In this document: piece after piece, positions 54,889 through 64,000 of the stretch
Position numbering within the stretch: the stretch's first letter is position 1
How the letters are laid out: the number at the start of each line of letters is the position of its first letter
Notes under the pieces: model-generated
The model's database searches: none
The model's input: only the letters and a program-made list of their open reading frames with translations
Told to the model about the DNA's origin: nothing
Program-made: the position numbers and the translations under genes
From: Gilvimarinus sp. DA14
Lineage (GTDB): Bacteria; Pseudomonadota; Gammaproteobacteria; Pseudomonadales; Cellvibrionaceae
Reading direction: 5' to 3'
DNA: 64,000 nt
NCBI RefSeq assembly: GCF_024204685.1
Contig: NZ_CP100350.1
Location: 2,892,501-2,956,500 of the forward strand

Positions 54889-57800
54889 GTGAAGCCTATG
54901 TTCAATATACAATCGGGTACCTTTAAGGCACCTAGTACTCTGCGTCTTTCCACTCTGTCTTTAGCAATAGCCCTTGCCGCTTGCTCGCCTCCCGACGGCT
55001 CAGACACTGAGAGCGTGGCTGCCGCTGCCTCCAGCACTGCCACCGAGCAGCAGCCGCAAACCCCCAAAGGCGCGCCATTGGCGCCCCAGCATGTGGTTGA
55101 AATTGACGATGCCGCGGCGGCCAAACGGGCTGAAAGCCTGGAGTCGCAAATCAGCCTTGAGCTGGCAGAGGGGCTGGATATGACGTTATGGGCCTCGGAA
55201 AAGCTGCTCGCCGATCCGGTGGCTTTGAGCATGGACTACGACGGTAACGCCTGGGTGGCTATTACCCATCGCAGCAATAACTCAGAGTTCGACATTCGCC
55301 CCTACCCGCACTGGTTGACCCCGGCGCAGGCCATGCAAGATGTGGAGGATCGCCGCGCCTTCTTAAAAGATTACTTTAACGCTGATAAAAACCTCACCGC
55401 CGAAGATGTGCCCGATCGCAATAAAGACGGCATTCACGACTGGCGAGATTTGGCGGTAGTGAAAGAGCAGGTATTGCAGGTGTCCGACACCAGCGGCGAC
55501 GGCCGCGCCGACCGCGCCCAGACTTTCCTGGAGGACTTTAACAGCGAGGTCACCGATGTGCTCGGTGGTATTTATTATCACAACGAGCTCAAAGAATTAT
55601 TTCTGGCGGTGGCGCCTAACGCCTGGCGCGTAAAAGACAGCGATGGCGACGGTATCGCCGATGAAAAGCAGCAGTTGTCTGATGGTTTTGGTGTGCATAT
55701 CGGCTTTAGTGGCCACGGCATGTCGGGCGTCACCATGGGGCCGGACGGTCGCATTTATTACGGTATCGGCGATGTGGGCGCCAATATCACCGACAATGAC
55801 GGTAATAATTATCCGCACCCCAACCGTGGGGTGGTAGTGCGCAGTGAGCCGGACGGCAGTAACTTTGAGGTCTTTGCCTATGGCGTGCGCAACACTCACG
55901 AGTTTGTCTTTGATAAATACGGCAATTTAATTAGTGTGGATAACGACGGCGACCACCCGGGTGAATACGAACGCGTAGTTTATCTGGTGGATGGGTCTGA
56001 CTCGGGCTGGCGTATCAACTGGCAGTTTGGCAAGTACACAGACCCGAAAAACAACACCTACAAAGTGTGGATGGACGAGGAGTTCTATAAGCCGCGCTTT
56101 GAATCTCAGGCGGCTCATATTCTGCCGCCGGTTGCCCCCTATCACGCCGGCCCAACGGGCATGGTGTACCACCCGGGCACAGGCTTGAGCGAGCGCTGGA
56201 AAGATCATTTCTTTATCGTCGAGTACACCGGCAATGCGCCGCGCTCGGGTATCAATGCCTTTACCCTCAAGCCAGAGGGTGCCGGTTTTGCGCTGGATGC
56301 CGATGAAAAAGTTGTGCGCGGCGCGCAAATTACCGGGCTGGACATTGGTCCGGATGGCGCTCTTTACGGCAGCGACTGGATTGAAGGTTGGGGGCGCAAT
56401 GGTAAGGGACGTATTTGGAAAATCGACACGCCCGAGGGCGCCGATCAGGCACAGCGTGAAGAAACCAAAGCCTTGCTGCAGGAAGACCTGAGCGAGCGAA
56501 GCGCTGAGTCAGTGGCCGCATTGCTGGGGCACGCCGATATGCGGGTGCGCTCGCGCGCGCAATTTGAGTTGGTGGCGCGCGACGATCAGGCCACCTTGCT
56601 GCAAACCCTAAAGGATAGTGATAACCAGATGGCGCGGATTCACGCCATCTGGGGTATCGGCCAGTTTGCCCGTCGGGACGCATCCGCCGCAGAGCCTCTG
56701 ACAGCTTACTTGCTAGAAGAGGAAGATCCGGAAATTCGTGCCCAGATCGCCAAGGTTATGGGCGATGCCGAATTCGCCGGTGGTGCCGATGCGCTTGTTG
56801 CGAATCTTACGCATGAACAGGCTCGGGTGCGCTTTTTTGCCACACAAGCTTTGGGTCGTTTGCAGCTAAAATCCGCAGTTCAGCCAATTGTGGCGATGCT
56901 GCAAGCCAACAACGACGAGGACATTTACCTGCGTCACGGTGGTGCAACGGCGCTGGCGCGCATTGGCGATAGCGAGGCGCTGGCGGCATTGGCGGAGCAC
57001 GAGTCTGAGGCTGTGCGTATTGCCGCTGTGGTGGCCCTGGGACGTTTGCAAAGCGCCGAGCTGAGCAAGTTTTTACAGGACGACAGCCAGTATGTAGTGA
57101 CGGCGGCGGCGCGTTTGATAAACGACGACTTGTTTATCGACGGTGCCCTCAAGCCCCTGGCTGAACTGCTGGGCAGCACGCCCTACAATAACGAAGAGCT
57201 GCTGCGCCGGGTGATCAATGCTAATGCGTTTGTCGCCGATCAGGCCGCTGCAGAGCGTTTGGCCACTTTTGCCGCGGACACCTCGGCAGAGGCTGCGCTG
57301 CGCGCCGAGGCCCTGGAGGCTTTGACCTACTGGGAATCGCCCTCGGTGTTTGACCGCGTCAGCGGTCGCTACCGCGGTGAGCGCGAAGGCGATGCTGCTG
57401 TGGCCCGCGAGGTGCTGGCGGATATTTACCCGGCACTGCTGCAAGATAAGCAAGCCAGTGTACGGGCCGCTGCTGCCAATGCCCTGGGCACACTGGCCTT
57501 TGCCGATGCCGCCGAGCGCCTAGTCGATTCGGTACAAAACGATGCCGATGCCGAGGTGCGCTCCACGGCCCTGAACAATTTGCAGCAGTTGGGCTACAGC
57601 GACATGCAGAAAGTGGTTTACGGCGCGCTCAACGATAAAGACGAGAGTGTACGTATGACTGCTCTGGCGCTGGTACCCGAGCTGGGTATTGCGGTGGAAA
57701 CTAAGGTGGATATGCACACCATTTTGTTGGCCGAGGGAACCGTGGGTGAAAAGCAGGCGGCCTATAAGTCGCTGGCCAATATTAAAGATCCTGAAGCTTA

Positions 57801-58422
57801 CAAGGTGCTGGCCACTGAGCTGCAAAAGTTAATCGCAGGAGAAATAGTGCCCGAGGTGAAGCTTGAGCTGGTAAACGCCGCGGCTGCGGCCGAGCAACCA
57901 GATCTTACCCAGCTGTTGGCCGAGTACGAGGCAGGCAAGGATCCGGCTGACCCGATCGAGAAATACGCCGAAACCCTTAAAGGTGGCGATGCCCGCAGCG
58001 GTTTTGCTCTGTTTAGCTACAACAGCACGGCTCAGTGCGTGCGCTGCCATGTGATTGGCCCGCGCGGCAGTCATGTGGGGCCAGAGCTGACCGATATTGG
58101 CAGTCGCCTGACCCGTGAGCAGCTGCTGGAGGCGATGGTCGATCCGGGCGCGCGCATTGCACCTGGCTTTGGCAATACCACGGTAACGCTTAAAGATGGC
58201 AGTGTCGTGGAGGGCATGTTTGCCGCCGAAGCGGATGCCAGTATCACGGTTAAATCCAGCGACGGCAAAGAGCACACTATTGCCCGCAGCGATATTGCCG
58301 AACAGACCTTCTCGCCCTCAGGCATGCCGCCCATGGGCTTGATGCTGGAAAAAGGACAATTGCGAGATTTGGTTGAGTACCTGCATTTACAGCGGGGGCA
58401 GACCGAAGCGGTATCCCATTAA
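54889..58422 (+). CDS. PVC-type propeller/HEAT/cytochrome c lipoprotein
   Basis: A 1177-residue envelope protein. Lipobox LAACS near residue 32; beta-propeller dehydrogenase-like domain about 95-510 (GMSGVTMGPDGRIYYGIGD, GPTGMVYHPGTGL); HEAT-type repeats about 525-1010; and a single haem domain with Cys1050-x-x-Cys-His in QCVRCHVIGPRGS, followed by MVDPGARIAPGF. This is the PVC-type haem-binding protein plan, abundant in Planctomycetes. Likely oxidises a sugar and passes electrons through the haem. GTG start at 54889; ATG at 54898 is as good, and neither has a strong ribosome site. Confidence 0.88.
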   Translation: MKPMFNIQSGTFKAPSTLRLSTLSLAIALAACSPPDGSDTESVAAAASSTATEQQPQTPKGAPLAPQHVVEIDDAAAAKRAESLESQISLELAEGLDMTLWASEKLLADPVALSMDYDGNAWVAITHRSNNSEFDIRPYPHWLTPAQAMQDVEDRRAFLKDYFNADKNLTAEDVPDRNKDGIHDWRDLAVVKEQVLQVSDTSGDGRADRAQTFLEDFNSEVTDVLGGIYYHNELKELFLAVAPNAWRVKDSDGDGIADEKQQLSDGFGVHIGFSGHGMSGVTMGPDGRIYYGIGDVGANITDNDGNNYPHPNRGVVVRSEPDGSNFEVFAYGVRNTHEFVFDKYGNLISVDNDGDHPGEYERVVYLVDGSDSGWRINWQFGKYTDPKNNTYKVWMDEEFYKPRFESQAAHILPPVAPYHAGPTGMVYHPGTGLSERWKDHFFIVEYTGNAPRSGINAFTLKPEGAGFALDADEKVVRGAQITGLDIGPDGALYGSDWIEGWGRNGKGRIWKIDTPEGADQAQREETKALLQEDLSERSAESVAALLGHADMRVRSRAQFELVARDDQATLLQTLKDSDNQMARIHAIWGIGQFARRDASAAEPLTAYLLEEEDPEIRAQIAKVMGDAEFAGGADALVANLTHEQARVRFFATQALGRLQLKSAVQPIVAMLQANNDEDIYLRHGGATALARIGDSEALAALAEHESEAVRIAAVVALGRLQSAELSKFLQDDSQYVVTAAARLINDDLFIDGALKPLAELLGSTPYNNEELLRRVINANAFVADQAAAERLATFAADTSAEAALRAEALEALTYWESPSVFDRVSGRYRGEREGDAAVAREVLADIYPALLQDKQASVRAAAANALGTLAFADAAERLVDSVQNDADAEVRSTALNNLQQLGYSDMQKVVYGALNDKDESVRMTALALVPELGIAVETKVDMHTILLAEGTVGEKQAAYKSLANIKDPEAYKVLATELQKLIAGEIVPEVKLELVNAAAAAEQPDLTQLLAEYEAGKDPADPIEKYAETLKGGDARSGFALFSYNSTAQCVRCHVIGPRGSHVGPELTDIGSRLTREQLLEAMVDPGARIAPGFGNTTVTLKDGSVVEGMFAAEADASITVKSSDGKEHTIARSDIAEQTFSPSGMPPMGLMLEKGQLRDLVEYLHLQRGQTEAVSH

Positions 58423-58432
58423 TCTGAGCCAA

Positions 58433-58465
58433 TAAAAAAGAGCCGCAATTGCGGCTCTTTTTTTT
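58433..58465. terminator. Bidirectional terminator
   Basis: Perfect palindrome GAGCCGCAATTGCGGCTC with AAAAAA before and T8 after; serves both the PVC-type gene and the convergent DUF1080 gene. Confidence 0.92.
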
Positions 58466-58489
58466 ACGCGTACTAGTAAGTGGGCCGCG

Positions 58490-59305
58490 TTAAGGGTAGC
58501 GGCAGCTTTGGGCGTTGTGTTTGACCAGGTAATCTTTGTAATTGCTGGCATCCTTGTCCATGCAGCCTTCCAGGTTCAGTAGCTTAACGCTGCGAAAATC
58601 AATCGGTGCCGACTCTGCTTGCAAAGCGATATAACCTCCTGCCAGTGCAGTACCATCGTCTTTTTGCAAATCCGTATAGCGCATCACTTCTTCGCCATTG
58701 ACCTTATGCACCGCCAGTTCGCGACCGTGCACTTCCAGCTCTACCGTTACCCACTGATCGCCCGGGTAGGTTTGGCTGCTGGAATTAATGCAATGGTCTT
58801 TGCGCAGCACCGGGGTCATTACCACATGGGTGCCAGGGGTACACAGGTTGGCGGTACTGCGCTCGCCCGTGTCTTTACCGCCCAGCAGTTGGTACTCAAT
58901 GCTCAGCGGAAAATCCTGCTCCAGGGCCATAGTCTCGGGTGCCTGAGCGTGATACATAATGCCGTTGTTGCGCCAGGCCCACTCGGGGCCGCCATCCACC
59001 TGAGGGCCGGTAAAACGGTACTCAACCTGCAAGCGATAGTAGGAAAAGGGCTGTTCTTTGTAAAAAATATGACCGAAGTCGTCGTTAAAATCCGGATATT
59101 GGTCATAGCGCACTTTTAGCAGACCGTCTTCGGCGCGGAAGGTGTTGTGGGTATTCTCGCCCAGCTTGGAGTGACGAATTTTAATCGCCCAGTTTTCTAA
59201 ATTTTTGCCGTTAAACAGCGCTTGCCAGTCACTATCGGCGGGGGCTGCTATCACGGCGGCGGGACTAAGTGCAAAAACAAGGGCGAGAGGTTTGAGTGGC
59301 GACAT
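58490..59305 (-). CDS. DUF1080 protein (3-keto-disaccharide hydrolase-like)
   Basis: A 271-residue exported protein: signal peptide to about residue 20, then the concanavalin-like DUF1080 domain (DWQALFNGKNLENWAIKI, YRFTGPQVDGGPEWAWRNNGIMYHAQAPE, GGYIALQAESAPIDFRSVKLLNL). A short Cys-containing tail follows (CMDKDASNYKDY). Some members cleave 3-keto-glycosides; others are only annotated so. Convergent with the PVC-type gene and within 5 kb of the isomerase-like gene, as in 3-keto-sugar loci. Confidence 0.88.
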   Translation of the reverse strand: MSPLKPLALVFALSPAAVIAAPADSDWQALFNGKNLENWAIKIRHSKLGENTHNTFRAEDGLLKVRYDQYPDFNDDFGHIFYKEQPFSYYRLQVEYRFTGPQVDGGPEWAWRNNGIMYHAQAPETMALEQDFPLSIEYQLLGGKDTGERSTANLCTPGTHVVMTPVLRKDHCINSSSQTYPGDQWVTVELEVHGRELAVHKVNGEEVMRYTDLQKDDGTALAGGYIALQAESAPIDFRSVKLLNLEGCMDKDASNYKDYLVKHNAQSCRYP

Positions 59306-59379
59306 AGCGGCTCCGTTATTTTATTGGTGAAATTGTTGCCAAATATACACGAGAGCGGCTTGGTTGGGGAGCTGGATGC

Positions 59380-60180
59380 TCACTCCCCAATGGTGTGGTT
59401 CATCGCCCGTGATGGGTGGTCGCAGTCGGCGCTGCCCACGACCTTAGCCGGTACACCGGCAACTGTCGTGCGCGGCGGTACGGGTTTTAATACCACGCTG
59501 CCCGCTCCCACCTTGGCGCAGTGGCCAATTTCGATATTACCGAGAATTTTCGCCCCGGCACTGATCAGTACGCCACTGCGTACCTTGGGATGGCGGTCGC
59601 CACTCTCTTTGCCGGTGCCGCCCAAGGTCACTGCCTGCATGATTGAAACATCGTCTTCCACCACCGCTGTTTCACCAATCACGATACCTGTGCCATGGTC
59701 GAGCATAATGCCGCGGCCGATACGGGCAGCTGGGTGAATATCCACGGCAAATACCACCGAGATACGGTTTTGCAGAAACAGCGCCATGGCGCGGCGCTCG
59801 CGTGCCCACAGCCAGTGGGCGATGCGGTAGGCCTGCAGGGCGTGAAAACCTTTAAAGAATAAAAACGGCGTGGTCAGCGAGCAGCAGGCCGAGTCGCGTT
59901 CGTTAATCGCTTGAATATCCGCGCGCATGGCTGCACCTATGCTGGCATCATCGGCCAGCGCCTCGTCGATCACTTCGCGCACCGAAATGGCGGGCAGGGC
60001 GGGGCTTTCCAGTTTATTGGCCAAGTGGAAACTAAGAGCGTCTTCCAAGGTGGTGTGGTTGAGAATGGTGGCGTACAGAAAACTCGCCAGCATGGGCTCT
60101 TTGGCGGCTTGTTCGGTGGCGCTTTGACGAATTTGTTCCCATACCGGGTCGGCGCTGGTAGCGGCCTGCTGAATGGTCAT
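59380..60180 (-). CDS. cysE: Serine O-acetyltransferase
   Basis: A 266-residue enzyme making O-acetylserine for cysteine synthesis. N-terminal helical domain (about 1-140), then the left-handed beta-helix of hexapeptide repeats with DIHPAARIGRGIMLDHGTGIVIGE and the catalytic His in the DHGTG segment; KVGAGSVVLKPVPPRTTVAGVPA closes the helix. Length and motifs fit E. coli CysE, normally feedback-inhibited by cysteine. Confidence 0.95.
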   Translation of the reverse strand: MTIQQAATSADPVWEQIRQSATEQAAKEPMLASFLYATILNHTTLEDALSFHLANKLESPALPAISVREVIDEALADDASIGAAMRADIQAINERDSACCSLTTPFLFFKGFHALQAYRIAHWLWARERRAMALFLQNRISVVFAVDIHPAARIGRGIMLDHGTGIVIGETAVVEDDVSIMQAVTLGGTGKESGDRHPKVRSGVLISAGAKILGNIEIGHCAKVGAGSVVLKPVPPRTTVAGVPAKVVGSADCDHPSRAMNHTIGE

Positions 60181-60291
60181 AGTGGCTCCTTTAAATACTC
60201 ATGCCATTATTGAGGCAGGGCGGACAGATTTCCAGAGGCGGTAGGGGCCTGTTTACACTTATTTGTCTGCAGCTGTTAAGCGCCTTTAGCC

Positions 60292-61290
60292 TTAGTAAAC
60301 TTCCAGCGCCGGTTCATTGAGCGCCGCCAACTGTTCGCGCAACTCCAGTATATGTTCGGCCCAGTAGCGCTCGGTGTTAAACCAGGGAAAGCTGTGGGGA
60401 AAGGCGGGATCGCTCCAGCGCTTCGCCAGCCAGCCGGCGTAATGCATGATGCGCAGGGTGCGCAGCGCTTCAATCAGCAACAGCTCGGCGGGGTTAAAAT
60501 CGCAGAACTCGCGATAGCCCTCTAATATCTCCGCCAGTTGCGCGGTCTGCTGGGCGCGGTCGCCGGACAGCAGCATCCATAAATCTTGCACCGCCGGGCC
60601 CGAGCGGGCATCGTCAAAGTCGACAAAGTGAGGTACATCGTCGCGCCAGAGAATATTGCCTGGGTGGCAGTCGCCGTGCAGGCGAATATTGCTGTAATTG
60701 TTATCGGCGAATATGTCCCGGCAGCGAGTAATTAAATCCTGCCCCAGGCTGTCGTATGCGGCCTGCAGTGATTCGGGAATAAATTGGTTGGTGCGCAGAA
60801 AATCATAGCTCTGGGCGGCAAAGGTTTCGGTGTTGAGCTCGGGGCGATGGGCAAATGGTTTGGCTTTGCCCAGGGCATGTATCCGCCCCAGTGCCCGGCC
60901 CAGGCTGAGCAAGTGGTCAAAATTATCCAACGTGGGAGCGTGACCGCCCTGGCGTGGATAGAGGCTAAAGCGAAAGCCGTGATAGCTAAATAGTGTTTGT
61001 CCATCCTGCGCCAAGGGCGGCACAACCGACACACCCAAATCAAATAATTGCTGTGAGAATTGGTGCTCCTCCAGAATTTGCTCGTCGCTCCAGCGCTCGG
61101 GGCGATAGAACTTGGCGATCAGCGGGCTTTTATCTTCTATGCCTACTTGATAGACACGGTTCTCGTAACTATTGAGGGCGAACACCCGCGCGTCGCACCA
61201 GTATCCCAGGCTCTCCACGGCGTCCATCACCAGGTCTGGCGTTAAAGCTTGATAGGCGTGGGGCTGTGGTGTTTCCGAGGTGTCGCTCAT
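60292..61290 (-). CDS. srkA: Stress response kinase SrkA (YihE family)
   Basis: A 332-residue protein of the APH/choline-kinase-like fold. Catalytic loop HGDCHPGNILW and the Asp of VDFDDARSGPAVQDLWML are in place; the lysine-bearing N-lobe is seen in SPLIAKFYRPERWSDEQI. E. coli YihE is a Ser/Thr kinase that counters stress-triggered death. Single gene between cysE and comF on the same strand. Confidence 0.92.
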   Translation of the reverse strand: MSDTSETPQPHAYQALTPDLVMDAVESLGYWCDARVFALNSYENRVYQVGIEDKSPLIAKFYRPERWSDEQILEEHQFSQQLFDLGVSVVPPLAQDGQTLFSYHGFRFSLYPRQGGHAPTLDNFDHLLSLGRALGRIHALGKAKPFAHRPELNTETFAAQSYDFLRTNQFIPESLQAAYDSLGQDLITRCRDIFADNNYSNIRLHGDCHPGNILWRDDVPHFVDFDDARSGPAVQDLWMLLSGDRAQQTAQLAEILEGYREFCDFNPAELLLIEALRTLRIMHYAGWLAKRWSDPAFPHSFPWFNTERYWAEHILELREQLAALNEPALEVY

Positions 61291-61334
61291 AACTCATTCT
61301 GCATCCGCATGACTGTGGGCGACATTGTACGGCT

Positions 61335-62006
61335 TTAGTGCTCGGGAGTGCGCGCCAAAGCCCAAATTTGTACCGATGCGGCACCGGCCCTGATCAGCAA
61401 CTTGCTCAAAGTGCGAGAGGTGGTGGTTGTGGTCACAATGTCGTCCACTAGTGCCAGGTGTAATCCAGAAACCGGGGCAGCGCGATAAGCACCGCGAATG
61501 GCGAGCATCCGGTCTTTGCGGCTCAGCCCATGTAGCGCCGGCGAGTGGCGTATCTTCTGCAAAATATCAGTGCGCACGGGCACATGGGTGGTTTTACTGG
61601 CGGCGCGCGCCAGCCACAGGGTCTGATCAAATCCGCGTTTGACAAGGCTGCGCCAGTGCATGGGAACTGGCACTATCGCGTTGGCCGCTGCTTTGTGCTG
61701 ACGCAAATGGTGTTGAAACTGCAGCGCCAGCCAGTGGGCGCTTGTGAGACAGCGCTCGAACTTAAACCGGCCGATTAGATAATCCAGCGGAAATTGGTAA
61801 TGGAAGGCAATCAGGCTATGGCTAAATGCCGGGGGCTCTGCCAGGCAGCGACCGCAGTATCGCGAGCCGCCATCCAGCGGTAAGGCGCAACGGCAGCAGG
61901 CGTGCTCGGGCAGGGTGTGCAGCTGGCGCATAAGAAGCTCACAAGACGGACAGAGACGTTCGCCGCTGGGGCGACGGCAGAGCAGGCATATTTGCGAGAT
62001 AAGCAC
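61335..62006 (-). CDS. comF: ComF family phosphoribosyltransferase-fold protein
   Basis: A 223-residue protein: N-terminal zinc-finger CLLCRRPSGERLCPSCEL and a second CCRCALPLDGGSRYCGRC, then a phosphoribosyltransferase-like domain with LALVDDIVTTTTTSRTL. The family is needed for DNA uptake in naturally competent bacteria and for GntX-type functions elsewhere. GTG start directly abuts the BirA-type operator (62007-62039), so biotin control could touch it as well. Confidence 0.88.
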   Translation of the reverse strand: MLISQICLLCRRPSGERLCPSCELLMRQLHTLPEHACCRCALPLDGGSRYCGRCLAEPPAFSHSLIAFHYQFPLDYLIGRFKFERCLTSAHWLALQFQHHLRQHKAAANAIVPVPMHWRSLVKRGFDQTLWLARAASKTTHVPVRTDILQKIRHSPALHGLSRKDRMLAIRGAYRAAPVSGLHLALVDDIVTTTTTSRTLSKLLIRAGAASVQIWALARTPEH

Positions 62007-62039
62007 TTGTTAACCAAATTCCCTTTTTTAGGTTGACAG
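62007..62039. promoter_or_regulatory. BirA-type biotin operator
   Basis: TTGTTAACC, 15-nt spacer, GGTTGACAG: imperfect inverted repeat of the BirA consensus TTGTAAACC-N15-GGTTTACAA, two mismatches in the left arm one and three in the right. Its right arm contains the -35 of the bioB promoter. Confidence 0.75.
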
Positions 62040-62060
62040 CGATAGCGCCGCCTTTATGAT
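62033..62060 (+). promoter_or_regulatory. bioBF promoter
   Basis: Consensus TTGACA, 16-nt spacer, TATGAT, about 75 nt before bioB. The -35 lies inside the BirA operator, so biotinyl-AMP-bound BirA would block RNA polymerase. Confidence 0.75.
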
Positions 62061-62135
62061 GTCCACTTACCGAGATTAGCAGCTGCGCGGCCTGTTGCCA
62101 GAGCGAGCGCACCAAACCGACCCGATGGAAAGATT

Positions 62136-63197
62136 ATGAACGCTTCTGTATCCGCTCCCGCCGTACGCCACGACTGGTCGCGGCAGGAAATTTTAAACCT
62201 GCTGGCACTGCCGTTTAACGACTTATTGTTTCAGGCGCAAACGGTGCACCGCGCGCACTTTAATCCCAACGAGGTACAGGTAAGTACGCTCTGTTCCATC
62301 AAAACCGGTGCTTGCCCCGAAGACTGCGCCTACTGCCCGCAAAGTGCACGCTATGACACCGGCCTGGAAAAAGAAAAGCTGATGGCGGTGGAAAAAGTGA
62401 TTGAAGAGGCGCGCGCCGCAAAAGCCAATGGCGCTAGCCGTTTTTGTATGGGAGCGGCCTGGCGCTCGCCACGCGGCAAAGACATGCCCTATGTCACCAA
62501 AATGGTAAGCGAGGTTAAATCGTTGGGGCTGGAAACCTGCATGACCCTGGGCATGCTGGACGAAAACCAAGCCCGCGAGCTGGCTGATGCTGGGCTCGAT
62601 TATTACAACCACAACCTGGATACTTCACCCGAATACTACGGCGAAATCATTACCACCCGCACCTACCAGGATCGTCTGGATACTCTTGCCAATGTGCGCT
62701 CGGCGGGTATGAAAGTCTGCTGCGGTGGCATTGTCGGTATGGGTGAAGAAGCCGGTGACCGTGCCGGTCTGCTGCAGCAATTAGCGAATATGCCGGAGCA
62801 CCCTGAGTCTGTACCTATTAACATGCTGGTGCGGGTAGAGGGCACGCCGCTGGAGCAAGAGGCAGATCTGGATCCACTCGACTTTATTCGCACCATTGCT
62901 GTGGCGCGCATCATTATGCCGCAGTCTCATGTGCGCCTGTCGGCGGGCCGCGAAGAGATGAGCGACGAAATGCAGGCCATGGCCTTTTTTGCCGGAGCCA
63001 ACTCGATCTTTTACGGCGAGAAGCTGCTCACTACTGCTAACCCCGAAGCCAATAAAGATATGCAGCTGTTTGCGCGTCTGGGTATTAAGCCCGAAGAGCG
63101 TCATGTGCATGGCGATGACGATGCCGTAGAGGCTGATATCGCCGCTTCCATCGAAGCGGCTCACAACGACAAGTTCTTCTATAACGCGGCTCAATAA
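62136..63197 (+). CDS. bioB: Biotin synthase
   Basis: A 353-residue radical SAM enzyme that inserts sulfur into dethiobiotin. The radical cluster motif CxxxCxxC is CPEDCAYC near residue 67, and the [2Fe-2S] ligands follow ([26 protein letters not shown]). First gene of a bio operon with bioF nine nt downstream, repressed by BirA as the operator indicates. Confidence 0.97.
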   Translation: MNASVSAPAVRHDWSRQEILNLLALPFNDLLFQAQTVHRAHFNPNEVQVSTLCSIKTGACPEDCAYCPQSARYDTGLEKEKLMAVEKVIEEARAAKANGASRFCMGAAWRSPRGKDMPYVTKMVSEVKSLGLETCMTLGMLDENQARELADAGLDYYNHNLDTSPEYYGEIITTRTYQDRLDTLANVRSAGMKVCCGGIVGMGEEAGDRAGLLQQLANMPEHPESVPINMLVRVEGTPLEQEADLDPLDFIRTIAVARIIMPQSHVRLSAGREEMSDEMQAMAFFAGANSIFYGEKLLTTANPEANKDMQLFARLGIKPEERHVHGDDDAVEADIAASIEAAHNDKFFYNAAQ

Positions 63198-63205
63198 GCC
63201 ACAGC

Positions 63206-64000
63206 ATGAACCCCTTCGAACATCACCTGCAGGCGGTGCTGCAAGAGCGCCGCCTGCAGCACCGCTATCGCTCGCGTCCTGCTATATCCTCGGCTCAGGG
63301 GCCTGAGTTAGTGGTTGATGGCGCCAGTTACACCAGTTTTTGCAGTAACGACTACCTGGGCCTGGCCAATCACCCGGATATGCGAGCCGCCATGCTTGAG
63401 GCGGCGTCGCAGTGGGGTGTCGGCAGTGGTGCATCCCACCTGGTGTGCGGCCACAGCGACGAGCATCATCAACTTGAGCGTGAACTGGCAGAGTTTTGCG
63501 GACGCGAGCGTGCACTGGTGTTTTCCACAGGCTATATGGCCAATCTCGGTGCTGTAAACGCGTTGGTGGGCAAGGGCGATGCGGTGCTGGAGGATCGTCT
63601 CAATCACGCCTCATTGCTGGATGCTGGATTACTCAGTGGTGCCAGGTTTAGCCGTTTTCAGCACAATGATCTCAATTCGCTGCGCCAACACTTGAGTCGC
63701 TCGGCGGCAAAAGCCGCGAAAACACTGGTGGTGGTTGACGGCGTATTCAGTATGGATGGCGACCTCGCTCCGCTGGTGCAACAAGCGGAGTTAGTGGCGG
63801 AGCACAACGCCTGGTTAATGGTGGATGACGCCCACGGGTTTGGTTGCTTGGGGGCAACAGGAGCAGGCGTGCTAGAGCATTACGGCCTGGGCCAAAATGA
63901 GGTGCCGGTGCTGATGGGTACTTTGGGTAAAGCAGCGGGCAGTTTTGGCGCCTTTGTCGCCGGCTCCGAGGCGTTGATTGAGACCCTGATTCAGCTGGCG
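63206..64000 (+). CDS. bioF: 8-amino-7-oxononanoate synthase, partial
   Basis: The first 265 codons of a protein of about 390 residues; runs off the window end. PLP-dependent condensation of pimeloyl-ACP (or CoA) with alanine. [52 protein letters not shown] and the PLP lysine in [12 protein letters not shown] are present. Nine nt after bioB, so cotranscribed. Confidence 0.96.
   Translation, partial: MNPFEHHLQAVLQERRLQHRYRSRPAISSAQGPELVVDGASYTSFCSNDYLGLANHPDMRAAMLEAASQWGVGSGASHLVCGHSDEHHQLERELAEFCGRERALVFSTGYMANLGAVNALVGKGDAVLEDRLNHASLLDAGLLSGARFSRFQHNDLNSLRQHLSRSAAKAAKTLVVVDGVFSMDGDLAPLVQQAELVAEHNAWLMVDDAHGFGCLGATGAGVLEHYGLGQNEVPVLMGTLGKAAGSFGAFVAGSEALIETLIQLA

Overview
The window reads as chromosomal DNA of a polysaccharide-degrading gammaproteobacterium, most likely of the Cellvibrionaceae (Saccharophagus, Teredinibacter, Simiduia, Cellvibrio). 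Reasons: a secreted CBM2/poly-serine-linker/GH5 cellulase, a GH20 hexosaminidase lipoprotein, a sugar-associated flavin halogenase-like protein, sodium-type flagellar stator genes, and typical gammaproteobacterial operons (lptM-lysA-dapF, glnA-ntrBC, xseB-ispA-dxs, bioBF). The family placement is inferred from gene content; no rRNA or tRNA gene is visible. All placements and names rest on reading the sequence, not on a database search.

Layout. 1-1.9 kb: lysine/meso-DAP genes (dapF partial, lysA, lptM) on the minus strand. 1.9-2.1 kb: a possible small RNA. 2.3-7.5 kb: a tightly overlapping ABC export operon with one ATPase, three different HlyD-type adaptors and one FtsX/MacB-type permease. 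7.6-12.6 kb: the nitrogen-control block ntrC, ntrB, a DUF4124 protein and glnA, with a sigma54 promoter and paired NtrC sites laid out as in enteric glnA. 12.7-16.6 kb: thiI, a membrane protein and typA. 16.8-20.8 kb: carbohydrate enzymes (a GH-A clan glycosidase with a small lipoprotein, and the GH5 cellulase behind an AT-rich regulatory region with repeated palindromes). 20.9-21.9 kb: a VapA/VapB-like protein, a family best known from Rhodococcus equi, converging on an unknown protein. 21.9-26.2 kb: an MHYT-PAS-PAS hybrid kinase with an HD-GYP response regulator. 26.3-27.2 kb: a decayed Na+/Ca2+ antiporter and a cytochrome b562-like lipoprotein. 27.3-33 kb: modABC and a nitrate ABC transporter. 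33.3-40 kb: a TPR lipoprotein, a phosphodiesterase-type exported protein, small membrane proteins, a PerM-type permease and the GH20 enzyme. 40.2-44.8 kb: halogenase-like protein, dxs, ispA, xseB. 45-46.8 kb: pomA/motB.

46.8-47.4 kb is non-coding and dense: an 18-bp GacA-type upstream site, then a roughly 120-nt candidate RNA with four GGA motifs and a terminator (RsmY/RsmZ-like), a second terminator, and a 273-bp miniature inverted-repeat element with 19-bp perfect ends directly in front of an MFS transporter gene. 48.8-51.5 kb: an ectoine-type aspartokinase and ectB with no ectA or ectC next to them. 51.8-53.1 kb: a YigZ-family and an HNH protein. 53.2-59.3 kb: a Tat-exported sugar isomerase-like protein, a 1177-residue PVC-type propeller/HEAT/cytochrome c lipoprotein and a DUF1080 protein, which together resemble the recently recognised 3-keto-glycoside pathway. 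59.4-64 kb: cysE, srkA, comF, and bioB/bioF behind a BirA-type operator that overlaps the promoter.

The genes together suggest a plant/algal polymer degrader that assimilates nitrate (nitrate and molybdate uptake beside each other, NtrBC control) and swims with Na+-driven flagella. The most noteworthy items are the VapA-like protein, the Gac/Rsm-type RNA, the oxidative glycoside locus, the triple-adaptor ABC exporter, the MITE and the orphan ectB-ask pair.
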